A stretch of DNA of 15,776 nt from Candidatus Desantisiibacteriota bacterium (GTDB lineage Bacteria; JACRDZ01): the NCBI GenBank assembly GCA_016209155.1, contig JACQWU010000166.1, forward strand, positions 1 to 15,776. The letters run 5' to 3'. A model generated the notes under the pieces. That model did not search any database. It was not told the DNA's origin and saw only the letters and a list, made by a program, of their open reading frames with translations. Of this stretch, positions 14,210 to 15,776 are shown in pieces. A program made the translations under genes and the position numbers. How positions within the stretch are numbered: position 1 is the first letter of the stretch; every line of letters begins with the position of its first letter.

Positions 14210-14557
14210 ATGGCGAACATACTCATCGTTGATGATAAAGAGGATAATCTAAAGGCATATAAATTGGCGTTAGAAGATGCCGGATTGGGATGGAATATTT
14301 TAACTGCCAGAAATGAATCCGTAGCTCAAAAAATCATCATGGAAACACACCCAATAGATGTAATCATAACAGACCTTGTTATGATTGATGAACAAAGTGG
14401 TATGGAGGTTCTACGTTTTGCGAAACAAAAAGATCCATTGGTTATGGTTATTATTTTAACAGCATTTGAAAAAAAACTTGATCGTTACAAAACATTCGAA
14501 TTAGGTGCGTTTGATTGTCTTTCAAAAGGTGTTCCACAGTTGTCTTTTGGGATATAA
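14210..14557 (+). CDS. Response-regulator receiver domain, N-terminal half of a likely receiver-cyclase protein
   Basis: The receiver has D8/D9, phosphoacceptor D55 in IITDLVM, T84 in ILTAFE and K106 in CLSKG. The last helix is missing. After SKGVP (about 14534) the frame stops at 14555-14557, while the cyclase begins in another frame within the same bases. AAGGAG at 14194-14199 and the two-base gap to the kinase gene support the start and operon coupling. In related response regulators a linker of roughly a hundred residues joins the receiver to the cyclase (from general knowledge). Here that linker appears deleted out of frame. The receiver alone might still fold poorly. Confidence 0.8.
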   Translation: MANILIVDDKEDNLKAYKLALEDAGLGWNILTARNESVAQKIIMETHPIDVIITDLVMIDEQSGMEVLRFAKQKDPLVMVIILTAFEKKLDRYKTFELGAFDCLSKGVPQLSFGI

Positions 14558-15120
14558 GGGGATTCTCTGCCCTCTGTGAAATTCTCAAAGCACACCCTAC
14601 TTTAATAGCGGGTTTTCTCCGAGAATATTTTAAAGTAGCATCGGAAGTTATTTTTAAGCATCAAGGAGTATTAGATAAATTTATTGGAGATGGTGTAATG
14701 GCTTTATTTGGAGCTATAAACGGTAAAGATCCGGAAGGTCGTCATGAAGCTATTAATGCAACTAAAGCTGCTATTGAAATGAAAGATTGTTTTAGTCAGG
14801 TATTGAAAAGCTGGATGGAACAATGGGTATTATATACACCTCAAACTATAGACATAGGTCTGGGATGTGGAATTCATACTGGTGAGACTTTAGTCGGAAA
14901 TGTTGGCACTGAAAATCGGGATCATTTTACAGCTTTAGGCCCTCATGTAAATTTTGCCCAAAGAATAGAGAGTCGAGCAAATAAAGGTAAAATTCTTATA
15001 TCAGCAAGTACAAAAGCAAGGATTTCCGAACATTTTGAATTGAAAAATATAGACACGATTAATGATGTGAAAAATATATCCGGGAATTTTGATATTTTTG
15101 AAGTTGTTAAATTAAAATAA
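14515..15120 (+). CDS. Class III adenylate/guanylate cyclase catalytic domain
   Basis: The domain contains all the expected catalytic residues. Metal-binding D13 lies in FWDIRGFS and D59 in IGDGVMALFG. Base-selecting K55 lies in LDKFIGDG and T139 in FTALG. Transition-state N146 and R150 lie in VNFAQR. The Lys/Thr pair is that of bacterial adenylate cyclases, so cAMP is the best guess. The frame opens with TTG at 14515 and has a weak AGGTG at 14503-14507. Homology begins only at STVVFWD (about 14533), so the start is uncertain. It overlaps the receiver ORF by 43 bases in another frame. A single frame restoration would give one receiver-cyclase polypeptide. The operon order (kinase, receiver, cyclase) implies phosphorylation-controlled cyclic-nucleotide output. 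No cyclic-nucleotide-binding effector with a CNB domain is seen in the window. Confidence 0.85.
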   Translation: MSFKRCSTVVFWDIRGFSALCEILKAHPTLIAGFLREYFKVASEVIFKHQGVLDKFIGDGVMALFGAINGKDPEGRHEAINATKAAIEMKDCFSQVLKSWMEQWVLYTPQTIDIGLGCGIHTGETLVGNVGTENRDHFTALGPHVNFAQRIESRANKGKILISASTKARISEHFELKNIDTINDVKNISGNFDIFEVVKLK

Positions 15121-15164
15121 TGACACAAACATTGAATATTGGATTAAATCTAACTTCTAATCCT

Positions 15165-15188
15165 AAAAATATTTTCAAATATTTTTTT
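15165..15188. terminator. AT-only hairpin with T-run between convergent genes
   Basis: AAAAATAT pairs with ATATTTTT around a short loop and is followed by T residues. A-rich sequence on the other side gives the same form on the minus strand. It lies between the cyclase stop and the end of the threonine-synthase-like gene, so it could serve both. The stem has no G-C pair, so confidence is low. A second small hairpin, GGATTA with TAATCC (15141-15163), lies just before it. Confidence 0.4.
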
Positions 15189-15275
15189 AACTTCAAGATA
15201 ATTTTTCGCTTTATAAATTAATCCGGGATTTTTTTCTTGTAAATTCCATGATTGTGAAAAGTGACCGGTAAAAAG

Positions 15276-15776
15276 TCATAAGGGTTCTTTAAAATTCTGT
15301 TTTTCTGATGCTTTTATCATTCCTGCAAATACGGCATTACCTTCTATTGAAGTTATGATTCCATTATTCGTTAAAATGAATGCGGCATTTTTTATTTCTT
15401 GGTTGGATACTATCCAACCGCTGCCGCCTGTTTTATTTATTATTTCTAATGCTTCTTTTTCACGGGAAGTATTTTTTGTCCCGAGTCTATTTTTAAAAGA
15501 TAAATTGCCATTTTTAAATATTTTATTATTAACATTTACTGATGTATTATCTTTTAATAAAAAATCATTCCGGACATTAGATACTTCGCATTTCCCAGCC
15601 AGTGAAGTTATATTTCCATACTGAACCGCATGTATCTGCGGAATTTTGATTTTATATTTTTCTTTTAAATATTGATATGCACGTCCCATACCGACAAGAG
15701 TACTCGCGCTTGTGGGACATAAAAAAATCGCATCAGGAAAAATCTCTTTCTCAGCCAATTCATAGCTTATGGTTTT
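15276..15776 (-). CDS. Threonine-synthase-like PLP enzyme, C-terminal part (runs off the window)
   Basis: The frame is open to the window edge. Its first residues, KTISYELAEKEIFPDA, match the TISYEIAE...PD region of threonine synthase, which converts O-phosphohomoserine to threonine. Later KIPQIHAVQ, the TGGSGWIVSNQEI segment and SIEGNAVFAG fit the family's C-terminal domain. About 167 codons are visible of an expected 350-420, so the active-site lysine lies outside. The family glycine-rich loop after PD (usually PVGNGGN) reads CPTSASTLVG here (about 15690-15720), which is unusual and leaves open a different PLP-enzyme activity. The TTG at 15758 is internal, not a start. Transcription is convergent with the cyclase operon. 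Confidence 0.65.
   Translation of the reverse strand, partial: KTISYELAEKEIFPDAIFLCPTSASTLVGMGRAYQYLKEKYKIKIPQIHAVQYGNITSLAGKCEVSNVRNDFLLKDNTSVNVNNKIFKNGNLSFKNRLGTKNTSREKEALEIINKTGGSGWIVSNQEIKNAAFILTNNGIITSIEGNAVFAGMIKASEKQNFKEPL

Noticed and set aside
12396-15120. Pycsar-type antiphage system
   Set aside because: The cyclase has the Lys/Thr pair of adenylate cyclases and no TIR or transmembrane effector gene with a cyclic-nucleotide-binding domain is next to it; the DRHyd/TIR-like domain is in the kinase instead.
15758-15758. TTG at 15758 as the start of the threonine-synthase-like gene
   Set aside because: The frame stays open to the window edge and the upstream codons spell the conserved KTISYE segment, so the gene is cut by the window.

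Overview
This is an AT-rich window from a bacterium with a Gram-negative type of envelope. KDO activation (kdsB) and a lipobox-bearing lipoprotein point to an LPS-containing outer membrane. Stacked two-component proteins, GAF/PAS hybrid kinases and a membrane polyferredoxin regulator suggest an environmental, probably anaerobic, sensing-rich lineage (Desulfobacterota- or Omnitrophota-like). The sequence alone does not fix the phylum. I saw no rRNA, tRNA, CRISPR array or transposase.

Layout. 1-244 is non-coding, with an inverted repeat and a small tandem repeat. 245-1075 (+) is kdsB, whose 3' end runs into a degenerate dispersed repeat. 1171-1476 (+) is a remnant of a CapA-type gene. From 12207 down to 1428 everything is on the minus strand, in transcription order: a CsgG/FlgO-like lipoprotein split into two overlapping ORFs; a hybrid sensor kinase (GAF-PAS-HisKA-HATPase-REC-REC); a 992-residue fusion of a GAF domain, a degenerate sigma54-activator-type AAA+ domain and a multi-pass membrane iron-sulfur domain; a lone CheY-like receiver; an HDAC-like deacetylase; and a broken YgiQ radical-SAM gene whose remaining part reads in frame into a secreted protein of unknown function. 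A near-consensus promoter at 12318-12346 drives the plus-strand module 12396-15120: a kinase with an N-terminal nucleoside-deoxyribosyltransferase/TIR-like domain and a restriction-endonuclease-like domain, then a receiver and a class III nucleotide cyclase. 15276-15776 (-) is the C-terminal part of a threonine-synthase-like PLP enzyme that runs off the window.

How the genes may work together. The minus-strand block looks like a signalling operon: lipoprotein (envelope), hybrid kinase, redox-type Fe-S membrane regulator and receiver. The regulator keeps the AAA+ fold but has lost the GAFTGA loop, Walker B acidic residues, arginine fingers and HTH, so it is probably not a sigma54 activator. 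The plus-strand block looks like a phosphorelay ending in cyclic-nucleotide synthesis, gated by a sensor built from two domains common in prokaryotic conflict systems. These are the two candidates for undescribed biology.

A second theme is gene decay by deletion. ygiQ lacks its middle and its 3' end, capA lacks its core and 3' end, the receiver and cyclase appear to have lost their linker with a frameshift, the lipoprotein is split by an apparent one-base shift, and the second receiver of the hybrid kinase stops early. Either this locus is degenerating or some of these are assembly errors; read coverage would decide.
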